Assembly: GCA_041394885.1 (NCBI GenBank)
Contig: JAWKHI010000007.1
Coordinates: forward strand, 62,001 to 126,000
Direction of reading: 5' to 3'
Length of the DNA stretch: 64,000 bases
From: DSOI01 sp041394885
GTDB taxonomy: Bacteria > Acidobacteriota > Terriglobia > Bryobacterales > Bryobacteraceae
Of the stretch, positions 35,665-45,040 are shown piece by piece. Position 1 is the stretch's first letter, and the number at the start of each line of letters is the position of its first letter. The notes beneath the pieces were generated by a model, which was not told the DNA's origin, ran no database searches, and saw only the letters and a list, made by a program, of their open reading frames with translations. The position numbers were made by a program, and so were the translations under genes.

Positions 35665-37976
35665 TGGCGAGCTACCTCTCTCGGTTGCGATGAGTTCCGC
35701 GATACACCTTCGCCGCGCCGCTCCAGGAACGGCGGGCTTTGCACAACGGCGTGAATCAATGTCTGAAAACGATAATCGGAAGCGGCGAGTTCCCGCGTGA
35801 TCGCGGTGACCGTCTTGCGATCGTAGAATTCGAGCCCACGTCCGAGCGCGTACACCATCATCTTCTCGGTGATGCACCGCGCGAACTCCGGAAGCTCATC
35901 CTTCAGCATCGTCCGCATGGCCGCGGGCGATGTGAATGACTTTCCATTCGGGAAGGTCCCGCTCACGTCGATTGGAAACTTACCGTCCATCGTGCGCCAC
36001 TTGCCCGTGGCATCGAAGTTCTCGAGCCCAAATCCGAGCACGTCCATGCGGCTGTGGCAGGCCGCACAGGAAGGGTTGGTCCGGTGCTTCTCCAATTGCT
36101 GGCGCAGCGAGCCGGCGTTACCCACGGATTCCTCCTCGAGCGCGGGAACATCGGGAGGAGGCGCCGGCGGAGGCGCGCCGAGGATATTCTGCAGAAGATA
36201 CTTGCCGCGAATCACCGGAGACGTGCGCGTGGGATAACTCGTAACCGTCAGTACGCTGGCTTGGCCAAGCACGCCGCCCCGTTGGTCCGACGTTAATTCG
36301 ACGCGGCGGAAATCGGGTCCCTTCACGCCTTCGATGCCATAGTGTTTGGCGAGGGTCTCGTTGAGGAATGTGAAGCGCGCGTCCAGAAAATCGCCAAGCG
36401 GACGATTCTCGCGCAACATTGCATCGAAGAACAGGCTAGTCTCCTGCTTCATGGACTCCCGCAGCTCCGGACCCCACTCGGGAAACTTCTGCGGATCCGG
36501 CTTCACTGAATCGAGATTCCTCGTCTCGAGCCATTGCCCCGCGAAGTTATCGGCGAACGAAGCCGACCGCGGATCGGCGAGCAGACGGTTCACCTGCGCG
36601 GTAAGCACTTCCGGCTTGCTCAACTTCCCCGCGCCCGCCAATTGCATCAATTCATCGTCCGGCATCGAGCTCCACAGGAAGTAACTCAGCCGCGACGCCA
36701 ACTCGTAGCCATTCACCGGATGCGCCGCCGTAGGATCGGTGGGCTTGGGGTCCCGCTCGATTCTATACAGAAAGTGGGGCGAAACCAGCATTGCCTGGAT
36801 GGCGAGTTGCACACCGCGCTCGGCGGATCCGCCCTCCTTCATGGCCATATCCACGAACGACACGAGCGCACTCACCTCGGCCCGGGTCACCGGACGACGG
36901 TAGGCCCGCGTTGCCAGCGACGTGAGAATCCTGTCGACACAAGCCCGCCCCGATTTCGGATCGCATGTCAGGATCTTTTTCCGGCTTGGCTTTTCCACCT
37001 TCGACGGAAACGGCCCGACGAAGGTGATCATATTCAGAAACTTGTTCTTCTTGTCGCTGTAGGCGTCCTTCGCCGAAAGCCCCTTCACGAAGGGATCGTC
37101 GATGAAGCCAGCACGGAACACGTGATCGCCCTCCGGAAGATACACCCGGAATTCCTCTTCCGAGTAAGGATTGAAGTAGACAAGCTTCGATGGTTTGGTT
37201 TCCACGGGCATGGTGTGGAGTAACTTTCCATCCATCCAGAATCCCATCATCACCGGAGGGGCGTCCTCGGCGCGCTGGCCCGGCAAACCGATGCGGATTG
37301 TGTAGTCGCCATCCCACTCCACCCGATGCGTCGCCTCGATCGTGCTCACGTCCGGTTTCCGGATCGTTTTCGTCTTCGAGTGATACTCCACCTCGAGGGG
37401 CTTAGGCAGCGGATCGGCGCCAATCGCGCGGGCGGCGATGCGCTCGGCCGCCACCACATACTTCTCCATCAGGATGGGCGAAACCGTCAGTATCTCGCCG
37501 ATGTTGTCGAAGCCATGGCCGGAGTCGTCGGTGGGAAAATTGCGGTCAGCCCGGAAATCCACCGCGAGCAGATCCCGAATCGTATTCGTGTACTCGTTGC
37601 GGTTCAGACGCCGCGCCGTCACCCGGCCCGGATCGGTCTTCGTCGAGCGGTCAATCCGGTCGAACTCGGCTTCGATGCTCTGCCGCAACGCCGCGATCTT
37701 TGCATCCGGCGGTCGGGGAACCCCGCGCGGAGGCATTTCCCCGGAGCGAATCTTCGCGAGTAGTTTCTCCCACCCGTCGCGTTCGGCCGCCACGGAATCT
37801 CGGCTCAAAAACCCGCCGATGTTGAGCCCGCCCGCCGCTGACTTGGCATTGTGGCAAGGCAGACAACTCGACGACAGCACCGGCTTCACGGCGCTGTCGA
37901 AGTCCGGAGTTTGGCCGAGCAGCGGCAAGGCGGCGGCCAGGCAAACCCATCGCAAATGCTTCCAGCGCGAGTGCAT
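35661..37976 (-). CDS. DUF1592/DUF1588/DUF1585/DUF1587/DUF1595 protein with planctomycete-type cytochrome c
   Basis: A 771-residue secreted multidomain protein. After a signal peptide (~1-20) a c-type heme motif CLPCH lies at about residue 35, in the PSCyt1-like domain. The following order DUF1587 (RLNRNEYTNTIRDLLAVD), DUF1595, DUF1592 (YELASRLSYFLWSSMPDDEL), DUF1588 with a second CAACH motif, and DUF1585 at the C-terminus is standard for the family. Two hemes would make it an electron-transfer protein in the periplasm. It is coupled to the DUF1552 gene downstream and lies 32 bases after the nucleoside hydrolase gene. Confidence 0.92.
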   Translation of the reverse strand: MHSRWKHLRWVCLAAALPLLGQTPDFDSAVKPVLSSSCLPCHNAKSAAGGLNIGGFLSRDSVAAERDGWEKLLAKIRSGEMPPRGVPRPPDAKIAALRQSIEAEFDRIDRSTKTDPGRVTARRLNRNEYTNTIRDLLAVDFRADRNFPTDDSGHGFDNIGEILTVSPILMEKYVVAAERIAARAIGADPLPKPLEVEYHSKTKTIRKPDVSTIEATHRVEWDGDYTIRIGLPGQRAEDAPPVMMGFWMDGKLLHTMPVETKPSKLVYFNPYSEEEFRVYLPEGDHVFRAGFIDDPFVKGLSAKDAYSDKKNKFLNMITFVGPFPSKVEKPSRKKILTCDPKSGRACVDRILTSLATRAYRRPVTRAEVSALVSFVDMAMKEGGSAERGVQLAIQAMLVSPHFLYRIERDPKPTDPTAAHPVNGYELASRLSYFLWSSMPDDELMQLAGAGKLSKPEVLTAQVNRLLADPRSASFADNFAGQWLETRNLDSVKPDPQKFPEWGPELRESMKQETSLFFDAMLRENRPLGDFLDARFTFLNETLAKHYGIEGVKGPDFRRVELTSDQRGGVLGQASVLTVTSYPTRTSPVIRGKYLLQNILGAPPPAPPPDVPALEEESVGNAGSLRQQLEKHRTNPSCAACHSRMDVLGFGLENFDATGKWRTMDGKFPIDVSGTFPNGKSFTSPAAMRTMLKDELPEFARCITEKMMVYALGRGLEFYDRKTVTAITRELAASDYRFQTLIHAVVQSPPFLERRGEGVSRNSSQPREVARQ

Positions 37977-38008
37977 CTTTAGTTGAAACGATCGGTTCAG
38001 GAGCAAGG

Positions 38009-39103
38009 TTACTGCACCTCCCGCGGATTGGTGGCGGCCGGCTTCACCGATTCCGTCTTGGGCGCGTCGGCTGGCTTGGCTGGCGGTTTCGCGGGATCCT
38101 CCACCGGCGGACGGCGGAACCGCCTCTGCTTCACAACCGGCTTGGCCGTTGTCAATTGCACGTAGGTCTTCACGATGCGTTCCGTTTGCGCGGGATCCAC
38201 GATGAGGTAGCGATGTTTGCCGTCGGCGGAGGCGCGGAATCGTGTGCGGCCGTCGTTTTCCACGGTGATCGTACCGGGTTCGGAAAATTGGAAGAAACCG
38301 CCCTCGGGACGCACCGCGTGCAGCGCCGCCGTCAAGTCCCACGACGGTGTGTCGTAGGGCATCGCCTGATAGCCGCGGTATGCGTCCACCACCGGATGCG
38401 GCGCCGTGGCCCACCCGAAGCCGGTCTCGATGGCCGAGCCCGGGTACGGAATCGCGTTGCCGACTTCGAACCCCGATGCCACTATCGGCGTCGGCCATTC
38501 GGCGAACACCTTCCTGGCCGCGGCAATATCGGCCTTGATGTTGAATTCCGGCTCGCCCGTCGGATACGCCCCGCCCATCAAGCTCAGAAATCGCACCTTC
38601 TTCGCGATCAGCTCGCGCGCGCCATGAACCTCCAGCAGTCGCGCCAGATTGGTCGCCGGACCGAGCAGGACGACAACTGCGTTCTGATCGTGCTGCGCCG
38701 TGAGCGCATTGCGAAGCAGCGCGGGAACTTCGGCTGTGTCGTTCAGATTGGCGATGCCGTGCTTGTACGCCAGGGAGCCATCGTCATTCTTGCGCTCGAG
38801 CACGGCTTTCATCATCGGCGTGGTTTCCGGCATCCTGCCTTCCACCGAGAGCCCCACCGGAAGCGTTCTGCGAATCGAGGCGAACCCGGCATTCACCGAT
38901 CCCGCGTAGAATTGGCCGATCACCTCGCACAGCGCGGCGGCGTCGAGGCTCGATTTGCTCACCGACACCGAGATCAACCGTGTCTCGTCTTTTCCTTCCA
39001 ATCCGTAGAGCAGGGCAAGAGCGAGTACATCGTCAATGCTGTTGCCCATGTCGGTGTCGACGATCACACCCACCGGGGGTTTGCCCTGGCTGCCGAACTG
39101 CAT
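38009..39103 (-). CDS. Inosine-uridine-preferring nucleoside hydrolase family
   Basis: A 364-residue hydrolase of the IUNH family, which cleaves the N-glycosidic bond of nucleosides. The calcium-binding Asp cluster is DTDMGNSIDD (~residues 16-25), and VVLLGPATNLARLLE with MGGAYP follow as in the family. No signal peptide. The last ~45 residues are a Pro/Lys/Arg-rich tail (VVKQRRFRRPPVEDP) atypical of the enzyme. It sits 12 bases after fcl and ahead of the DUF1592 gene in a same-strand run. Nucleoside salvage is likely. Confidence 0.88.
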   Translation of the reverse strand: MQFGSQGKPPVGVIVDTDMGNSIDDVLALALLYGLEGKDETRLISVSVSKSSLDAAALCEVIGQFYAGSVNAGFASIRRTLPVGLSVEGRMPETTPMMKAVLERKNDDGSLAYKHGIANLNDTAEVPALLRNALTAQHDQNAVVVLLGPATNLARLLEVHGARELIAKKVRFLSLMGGAYPTGEPEFNIKADIAAARKVFAEWPTPIVASGFEVGNAIPYPGSAIETGFGWATAPHPVVDAYRGYQAMPYDTPSWDLTAALHAVRPEGGFFQFSEPGTITVENDGRTRFRASADGKHRYLIVDPAQTERIVKTYVQLTTAKPVVKQRRFRRPPVEDPAKPPAKPADAPKTESVKPAATNPREVQ

Positions 39104-39115
39104 CTATTTAGACCT

Positions 39116-40075
39116 TCAGCTTATCGCATTCATACACGGTCCGCGCTGGCCCTCGTGCGCAAAGTACCATTCGTAGGTGTCGCGGATGCCCTCTCGAAGT
39201 TTCCGCCGCGGACGCCACCCCATCGCGCGCAGCTTGCTCACTTCCAGCAGCTTCCGCGGAGTGCCGTCGGGCTTGCTGGAATCGAACTCTATCGCGCCAC
39301 CGTATCCCACCGCCTCCCGCACCATTTCCGCGAGTTCGGCGACTCGGATGTCCTCTCCGGAGCCAACGTTGACGATCTCGCCGCTGTCATATTGCTCCAT
39401 CAGAAAAACCGCCGCGTCGGCGAAATCGTCCACGTGAAGAAACTCCCGGCGCGCTGTGCCGGTGCCCCACAAAGTCACTGCGCCCGCGTTCGACACCTTC
39501 GCCTCGTGAAAACGGCGTATGAGCGCCGGTAACACGTGCGATGTCTGGAGGTCGAAGTTGTCGCCTGGCCCGTAAAGATTGGTCGGCATCAGGTTAATGG
39601 TGTGAAAGCCGTACTGCTTCCGGTAGGACTGTGCCATCACGATGCCGGCGATCTTGGATACCGCATACGCCTCGTTGGTAGGCTCGAGCGGTCCGGTCAG
39701 GAAAAACTCCTCGCGTATCGGTTGCGGCGCCAGTTTCGGGTAGATGCAGGACGACCCCAGACACAGCAGTTTCTTCACACCGGATCGATAGGCGGCGTCG
39801 ATGACATTCACCTGGATGAGCAGGTTGTCACGGATGAAGTCGGCCGGCTGCGTGCTGTTGGCCATGATGCCGCCCACGCGGGCCGCCGCCAGAAAGATGA
39901 ATTCCGGGCGTGTCTCGGCCAGGAAGAGATCCACCGCGGCGCGGTCGGTCAGGTCCAGTTCCTCCCGCGTTCTTGTGATCAGGTTGCGGAAACCGCCGGC
40001 CTCCAGCCGCCGCAGGATCGCGGACCCAACCAGTCCCCGATGCCCCGCTACAAATATGCTGCTTCCTTCGTTCAT
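39116..40075 (-). CDS. fcl: GDP-L-fucose synthase
   Basis: A 319-residue extended SDR that epimerises and reduces GDP-4-keto-6-deoxy-mannose to GDP-L-fucose. The NADP-binding loop is GHRGLVGSAI, the catalytic Ser-Tyr-Lys are in LGSSCIYP and YAVSKIAG, and NLYGPGDNFD and GTGTARREFLHVDDFA match the substrate-binding region of GMER/Fcl. No GDP-mannose dehydratase (gmd) is in the window. First gene of the minus-strand run that continues to the membrane glycosyltransferase, which fits surface polysaccharide synthesis. Confidence 0.93.
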   Translation of the reverse strand: MNEGSSIFVAGHRGLVGSAILRRLEAGGFRNLITRTREELDLTDRAAVDLFLAETRPEFIFLAAARVGGIMANSTQPADFIRDNLLIQVNVIDAAYRSGVKKLLCLGSSCIYPKLAPQPIREEFFLTGPLEPTNEAYAVSKIAGIVMAQSYRKQYGFHTINLMPTNLYGPGDNFDLQTSHVLPALIRRFHEAKVSNAGAVTLWGTGTARREFLHVDDFADAAVFLMEQYDSGEIVNVGSGEDIRVAELAEMVREAVGYGGAIEFDSSKPDGTPRKLLEVSKLRAMGWRPRRKLREGIRDTYEWYFAHEGQRGPCMNAIS

Positions 40076-40266
40076 GTGCTTGCAAGCCTGTTGGAATCCA
40101 CTAGCATATCGCCCACGCCTGCCGCCAATCCAGCCGCCCCCTCGCCGCCCAGCGCCGCCATCCTGAGAGTACCGGGACCCGTACCCTTGCTAACGGCCGC
40201 TCGAGCGCGTTGGACATCCTGCGCGGACCGTCCAAATTGGACCGTTCGAGCCGGCAAAGCGTGATG

Positions 40267-40272
40267 TATACT
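40267..40272 (+). promoter_or_regulatory. Possible -10 element before ctpA
   Basis: TATACT at 40267-40272 lies ~64 bases before the chosen ctpA start. No convincing -35 hexamer is found at 16-18 bases (GTTCGA at 17), so this is a weak call. Confidence 0.3.
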
Positions 40273-40335
40273 AAGGGCAGCGTATCGGAAGCCCGTAGGG
40301 CACTTTTATGCTTCGATGCGCCCGGGAGGCGACGA

Positions 40336-41934
40336 GTGAGTCATAATTGGCGGCCGTATGTTTTTGTCCCGGGTACGCTTACCCTGTGCGCGATGCTGGG
40401 TGGCGTTCTCGGCCCTGGATTGGCGGACGTTTCCGCCGCTTCCAGTGAGACCGAAGTCAACAGCGCCATCAAGACGTTCAGCAAGGTCTATGACCTCGTG
40501 GAACAGAACTTCGCCGAAAAAGTGGCGGCCGACAAGGCCATTTACCGCGGCGCGATTCCCGGCATGCTCCGCACCCTCGATCCCCATTCGAGCTTTTTCG
40601 ACCCCAAGGACTTTCAGCAACTTCGCGAAGACCAGCGCGGGCACTATTATGGCGTCGGCATGACGGTGGCGCCGAAGAACAACCGCACAATGGTGATCGC
40701 GCCCTTCCCCGGTTCCCCCGCCTACAAAGCCGGAATCCGGCCCGGCGACGTGATCATGCTGGTGAATGACAAGACCACGGAGAACCTCCGCACCGACGAA
40801 GTGGCGGACCTGCTGAAGGGTCCCAAGGGCACACCGGTGCAGGTGGTTGTGGCGCGGGAAGGCGTGCCCGATCAGCTCACCTTCAATATCATTCGCGACG
40901 AGATCGAGCGCAAGAGCGTTCAGGATGCCTTCTGGCTCAAGCCGGGAATCGCCTACATCGACGTGGAGCAGTTCAACGAAAATACCTCGTCGGAAGTCGA
41001 GGCCACCCTCAAGCAGCTCGGCGAACGCAATATTCGCGGATTGGTCCTTGACCTCCGCAGCAACCCGGGAGGGCTCCTCAACGAAGGCGTCGCCGTCGCC
41101 GACCGCTACCTCGAACGCGGCCAGACCGTGGTGAAGCACAGCGGCCGCGCCTCACCGGAAAAGAAATACGAAGCCCGCCACGGCGATGTCGGACGCACCT
41201 ATCCGATCGTAGTGCTCGTCAATCGCTACTCGGCCTCGGCCGCCGAAATCGTCGCCGGTGCGCTCCAGGATCATGATCGCGCCTGGATCCTCGGCGAAAA
41301 CACCTTCGGCAAGGGATTGGTGCAGACCGTCTATCCCATGACGGAAAACACCGGTCTGGCGCTCACCACCGCGCGCTACTACACTCCCAGCAACCGCCTC
41401 ATCCAGCGCGACTACCAGAACACGTCGTTCTTCGACTACTACTATCGGAAGAACCTCGAGGGCAAGAACATGAACGACGTCGGCCTCACCGACACCGGCC
41501 GTAAGGTGTACGGCGGCGGCGGCATCGCGCCCGACGAAAAGTGGGAAGAGCCCAAAGGCAACAAGCTCCAGGCCCAACTGATCCGTGGCTATGCGTTCCT
41601 GAACTTTACCACGCAGTACCTCACCACTCACCAGGCCAACTCGATCTCGAAGGATTGGACCGCCACCGACAACGTCATTCAGGAATTCAAGGCCAAGGTC
41701 CGGAAGGACGGCATCGAGTTCACCGAAGCCGAATTCGAGGAGAACCTGGAGTGGATCCGCCAGCAGCTTCGCCGCGAACTGTTCGTGTCGGTGTTCGACA
41801 TCGAGGAGTCCCGCAAGATCAGCATCCAGAACGATCCGATGGTGCAGCACGCCATCGAATCCATGCCGAAGGCGAAGGAATTACTCGACAAGGCGAGAAG
41901 CATGCTGGTGCAGCGCCGCACGCCCCGCCGCTAA
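40336..41934 (+). CDS. ctpA: Carboxy-terminal processing peptidase, S41 family
   Basis: A 532-residue periplasmic protease with a signal peptide or anchor (~residues 8-30), a CtpA-type helical region, a PDZ domain (~95-175, GVGMTVAPKNNRTMVIAPF, GIRPGDVIMLVND) and the S41 catalytic core. The Ser-Lys dyad is in NRYSASAAEIVAGAL and NTFGKGLVQ. GTG 40336 is preferred because GGGAGG (40324-40329) sits 6 bases upstream and a normal signal sequence follows; longer frames starting at 40210 or 40264 add Arg-rich sequence. It processes or degrades exported proteins. Followed after 41 bases by guaA. Confidence 0.92.
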   Translation: MSHNWRPYVFVPGTLTLCAMLGGVLGPGLADVSAASSETEVNSAIKTFSKVYDLVEQNFAEKVAADKAIYRGAIPGMLRTLDPHSSFFDPKDFQQLREDQRGHYYGVGMTVAPKNNRTMVIAPFPGSPAYKAGIRPGDVIMLVNDKTTENLRTDEVADLLKGPKGTPVQVVVAREGVPDQLTFNIIRDEIERKSVQDAFWLKPGIAYIDVEQFNENTSSEVEATLKQLGERNIRGLVLDLRSNPGGLLNEGVAVADRYLERGQTVVKHSGRASPEKKYEARHGDVGRTYPIVVLVNRYSASAAEIVAGALQDHDRAWILGENTFGKGLVQTVYPMTENTGLALTTARYYTPSNRLIQRDYQNTSFFDYYYRKNLEGKNMNDVGLTDTGRKVYGGGGIAPDEKWEEPKGNKLQAQLIRGYAFLNFTTQYLTTHQANSISKDWTATDNVIQEFKAKVRKDGIEFTEAEFEENLEWIRQQLRRELFVSVFDIEESRKISIQNDPMVQHAIESMPKAKELLDKARSMLVQRRTPRR

Positions 41935-41975
41935 AGCCGCGGCGCACATCGATTCACCTTGACCGTCGGCAAGAC

Positions 41976-43721
41976 TTGACTCACGATACTCCGAATCCAC
42001 AAATCACCGTGCTCGACGCAGGTGGTCAGTACTGCCACCTGATTGCTCGCCGTGTCCGGGAGTTGGGCGTCTTCGCCGAAGTGTGCGCCTCGGAAACGCC
42101 AGCCGCGCTACTGGCCGGGCGCAAGGGCATCATTATTTCCGGTGGCCCCAGTAGTGTCTATGAACCCGGCAGCCCCACCATGGACCCCGCCGTATTCGAT
42201 CTCGATGCCGCCATCCTCGGCATCTGCTACGGCCAGCAGTTGATGGCTCACCTTCTCCACGGCCACGTCCGCAAAGGGACCCTCGGCGAGTACGGCCAAG
42301 CCACTCTCGAAGTGGCGAAGCCCGAAGGCGTACTGGCCGGAGTGTCGGCGCGCGAACAGGTGTGGATGAGCCATCGCGACCAGGTGGAAGGCCTCCCCCC
42401 CGGATTCGAGGTGTTCGCCTCCACAGGCACCTGCCCCGTGGCGGCGATCGGGAACGTAGCGGGACGGCGATACGGAGTGCAGTTTCATCCCGAAGTGGTC
42501 CACACACCCAACGGCCAACGGATGCTCGAGAACTTCGTCTTCAGCATCGCCGGCTGCAAGCCCGATTGGGATCCCAGCGGCCGCATTCCTCTCCTCGAAT
42601 CGATCATCCGCGAAGTGGCCGGGGATCGCCACGTTTTCTTCTTCGTCAGTGGCGGCGTCGATTCCTCGGTGGCCTACAGGCTCTGCCTCGACGCTCTCGG
42701 CCCGGACCGCGTGCGCGGCGCCTACGTCGACACCGGCCTCATGCGCGAGGGCGAAACCGATTTTGTGCGGGAAGCCCTCCAGGTCGACATCGTCGACGCT
42801 CGCGGCGAGTTTCTCGAAGCCCTCGCCGGCTCAGTGGATCCGGAAGCAAAACGCCACATCATCGGCGAAGAGTTCGTCGCCGTCCAGAGCCGGATTCTCG
42901 AGCAAGGCCATTACCTGGACCGCGACTGGATTCTCGGCCAGGGAACGATTTACCCCGATACCATCGAATCCGGCGGAACCGCGCGGGCCGACGTCATCAA
43001 GACACATCATAACCGCGTTCCCGGCATCCAAAAGCTGATCGACGAGAACCGGATCATCGAGCCACTCTCGTCGTTCTACAAAGACGAAGTGCGCCAGATC
43101 GGCCGCGAACTCGGCCTTCCAGCGGAACTCCTGGACCGGCACCCCTTCCCCGGCCCCGGGCTCGCCATTCGCCTGCTCTGCTCTCATCGCGACGAACCGA
43201 TCGAGAAGACCGCCGACGGATGGCTGGTGCCGGTTCACTCGGTGGGCGTACAGGGCGATCTGCGCAGCTACCGGCCGGTGTTGGCCATCGACGCTCCGTG
43301 GAATCTCGAGCAGGCTACCGAGCTGATCAATCGCAACGCCCGGGCTAACCGCGTAATCGGCCTTGTCGCCGGGCACGCCCCGCTCGGGGGAATGCGTGTC
43401 TATCGGGCCGCCCTCACCGCCCAACGCCTGGACCGGCTGCGCAAGGCCGACGCCATCGTCCGCCGCCACAGCCATGAGTCAGGATTCGATCGCCAGGTCT
43501 GGCAGTTCCCGGTCGCGCTCATTCCGGCCGGCGGCGGCGCCCGGCCCGATTCCGTGGTCCTGCGGCCCATCCATTCCGTGGATGGCATGACCGCACAAGC
43601 AGTGGTGATGGACGCGGATCTGTTGACAGCGATTTCGCGGGAGTTGCTGGAGGTGGAAGGCGTCGCGGCCGTCTTCTATGACTTGACCCACAAACCGCCC
43701 GCCACCATTGAATGGGAATAG
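41976..43721 (+). CDS. guaA: GMP synthase (glutamine-hydrolysing)
   Basis: A 581-residue GuaA converting XMP to GMP with glutamine and ATP. The amidotransferase domain has the nucleophile in GICYGQQL and the His-Glu in GVQFHPEV. The PP-loop ATPase domain has SGGVDSSVAY, and the C-terminal dimerisation domain holds GQGTIYPDTIESGG, DVIKTHHN, HPFPGPGLAIR and the terminal ATIEWE. An Ala/Gly-rich insertion is not seen; length is slightly above the usual ~520 because of extra residues in the C-terminal half. Start is TTG 41976, with weak Shine-Dalgarno; no better start exists before ITVLDAGGQY. Confidence 0.95.
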   Translation: MTHDTPNPQITVLDAGGQYCHLIARRVRELGVFAEVCASETPAALLAGRKGIIISGGPSSVYEPGSPTMDPAVFDLDAAILGICYGQQLMAHLLHGHVRKGTLGEYGQATLEVAKPEGVLAGVSAREQVWMSHRDQVEGLPPGFEVFASTGTCPVAAIGNVAGRRYGVQFHPEVVHTPNGQRMLENFVFSIAGCKPDWDPSGRIPLLESIIREVAGDRHVFFFVSGGVDSSVAYRLCLDALGPDRVRGAYVDTGLMREGETDFVREALQVDIVDARGEFLEALAGSVDPEAKRHIIGEEFVAVQSRILEQGHYLDRDWILGQGTIYPDTIESGGTARADVIKTHHNRVPGIQKLIDENRIIEPLSSFYKDEVRQIGRELGLPAELLDRHPFPGPGLAIRLLCSHRDEPIEKTADGWLVPVHSVGVQGDLRSYRPVLAIDAPWNLEQATELINRNARANRVIGLVAGHAPLGGMRVYRAALTAQRLDRLRKADAIVRRHSHESGFDRQVWQFPVALIPAGGGARPDSVVLRPIHSVDGMTAQAVVMDADLLTAISRELLEVEGVAAVFYDLTHKPPATIEWE

Positions 43722-43745
43722 CGGCTCGCTTTTCCTGACTGCGCC

Positions 43746-44666
43746 TCAGCCCGGAGGACCATCCATCTCCTCCACGCTATATCCCGCGCCAGCCAACCGC
43801 TCTTCGCCGATGCCCACCAGTTCGCACTCGTCGAGAAACGTTTCCTGCTTGCCCGGCCCGTATTGATAGTGCCACCACTCGCTGCGCAGGTAGCTGGTCT
43901 CCCATCCCGGCTGTGCGGGGATGCGTTCAAAACCACCCTCGCGCTCGAGTATCGAGGTCAGGTCCAAATACCAGCCTCCGGGATTGGGGAAGTCCGCCAT
44001 CCCGTATCGCCAGCACGGGAACGAACCGCCGCGGAGGAAGACGCCTTGCGATCCGTCCTGCCGCGTGGTGCGGCACCAGATCCGGAAGTAGGTGTTCCCT
44101 CCAAGCGGTTCCGCCGCCAGAAAATAGCGCTGATGGGGCGGTTGGGCCAGAAACTGATTGAGGTCGATCGCGCGTCCGGCAATATGAAAACTCCGCGGGC
44201 TCACACCGTTTTTTGCGTGAAAGCCCAACGGTCTCCATGTGTCGCCATAGGGTCCGTCGATGGTGCCGCCGCGGCGCCGGACGGATTCGATGAGCCGCAG
44301 CCAGATTCCCGCCACATCCTCCCGCAGTAACGCGCGCCGGTTTAATCGCGTTCGGGTGGGTGGAATGGCCGTCAGGCGGAATCGCCCAATCGGCAAGGAC
44401 CACCCCCGCTCGAGCCACGATCGAAGCTCCATCACCGTGTGCGTGTCGATCCGGGCGTCGCATCGGCCGGAAAAGCTCGACAGCGGCGACACGTCATCGG
44501 GCCGGCCCGTCCGCGCCGACACACGGTACGTCCGCCGGGCGTGCCGTTTGAACCGCACCAGCGCGCGCTCGGACAAGGCATCGAAGCCCCCGGTGTCGAA
44601 TCCCACGGGCAGGTAACCTAGCCGATCAGCGCGCTCTGCGTGCTCCGCACCGTGAGCCAGCGGCAT
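43746..44666 (-). CDS. Peptidase M15 (D-Ala-D-Ala dipeptidase/carboxypeptidase-like) with peptidoglycan-binding domain
   Basis: A 306-residue protein. The N-terminal ~70 residues fit a PG_binding_1 repeat (LGYLPVGFDTGGFDALSERALVRFK type). The rest is an M15 zinc peptidase with metal ligands in SFHIAGRAIDLNQF (His, Asp) and SEWWHYQY (Glu, His). It should trim cell-wall peptides. No signal peptide is visible from ATG 44666, and the longer frame upstream to 44864 has no protein character, so the export route or the start remains open. It converges with guaA 24 bases away. Confidence 0.75.
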   Translation of the reverse strand: MPLAHGAEHAERADRLGYLPVGFDTGGFDALSERALVRFKRHARRTYRVSARTGRPDDVSPLSSFSGRCDARIDTHTVMELRSWLERGWSLPIGRFRLTAIPPTRTRLNRRALLREDVAGIWLRLIESVRRRGGTIDGPYGDTWRPLGFHAKNGVSPRSFHIAGRAIDLNQFLAQPPHQRYFLAAEPLGGNTYFRIWCRTTRQDGSQGVFLRGGSFPCWRYGMADFPNPGGWYLDLTSILEREGGFERIPAQPGWETSYLRSEWWHYQYGPGKQETFLDECELVGIGEERLAGAGYSVEEMDGPPG

Positions 44667-44862
44667 GGCCTCGCTGTCGCGGATTGAATGCCGCCGATCG
44701 CCCCCGGCGATTTGAGGAGGTGCGCTTCTCCCGGTATCACGAAAGAAGCATTCTGGCCAGGACGGTCCGGCGATCAACGCTTTGCGGACACAAAGGTGGT
44801 AAACTGTTCTTGAGGTTGTGGTAGGTGCAGTTAAGGTTGACTTCTCTCTTCCGATGCCGATC

Positions 44863-44868
44863 ATTATA
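44863..44868 (-). promoter_or_regulatory. Possible -10 element for the M15 peptidase gene
   Basis: The minus strand reads TATAAT here, identical to the consensus. The -35 region at 16 bases (GATTTG) is weak. Transcript would have a leader of about 190 bases. Confidence 0.35.
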
Positions 44869-44925
44869 ACCTGCCCCGCCGCGGCAAATCACACCCAGGT
44901 GTACCAGAACCAGCCCTACCCCCGG

Positions 44926-44954
44926 TTGACTTCAGGCCGAGGCTCCGCTATAGT
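44926..44954 (+). promoter_or_regulatory. Sigma-70 promoter of rpsA
   Basis: TTGACT (44926-44931) and TATAGT (44949-44954) with a spacer of exactly 17 bases; both hexamers deviate by one or two bases from consensus. Start of transcription expected near 44961, giving an ~80-base leader before the rpsA ATG. The same TATAGT -10 is seen at the molybdenum hydroxylase operon. Confidence 0.75.
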
Positions 44955-45040
44955 GCTGAAGTACCAATCTATCAAGTAGTTGAAGGCAATTTGCGCCTCT
45001 ACTGAAGCCCGCGATTGGACATTTTTGGAGACTCGATCCT

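Larger units (their letters stand above)
44667..45040. other. 374-base intergenic region between M15 peptidase and rpsA
   Basis: No gene is recognised. It holds the promoter of rpsA (44926-44954) and a perfect TATAAT for the minus strand at 44863-44868 with only a poor -35, which may serve the M15 gene. A second TTGACT at 44837-44842 has no -10 at proper distance (TATAAC is 22 bases away). Confidence 0.5.

Noticed and set aside
38009..39532. Long plus-strand frame across the nucleoside hydrolase and fcl region
   Set aside because: His/Arg-rich antisense shadow without motifs; the minus-strand genes are clear.
44837..44870. TTGACT with TATAAC as a second rpsA promoter
   Set aside because: The spacing is 22 bases, outside the functional range; the site at 44926-44954 is much better.
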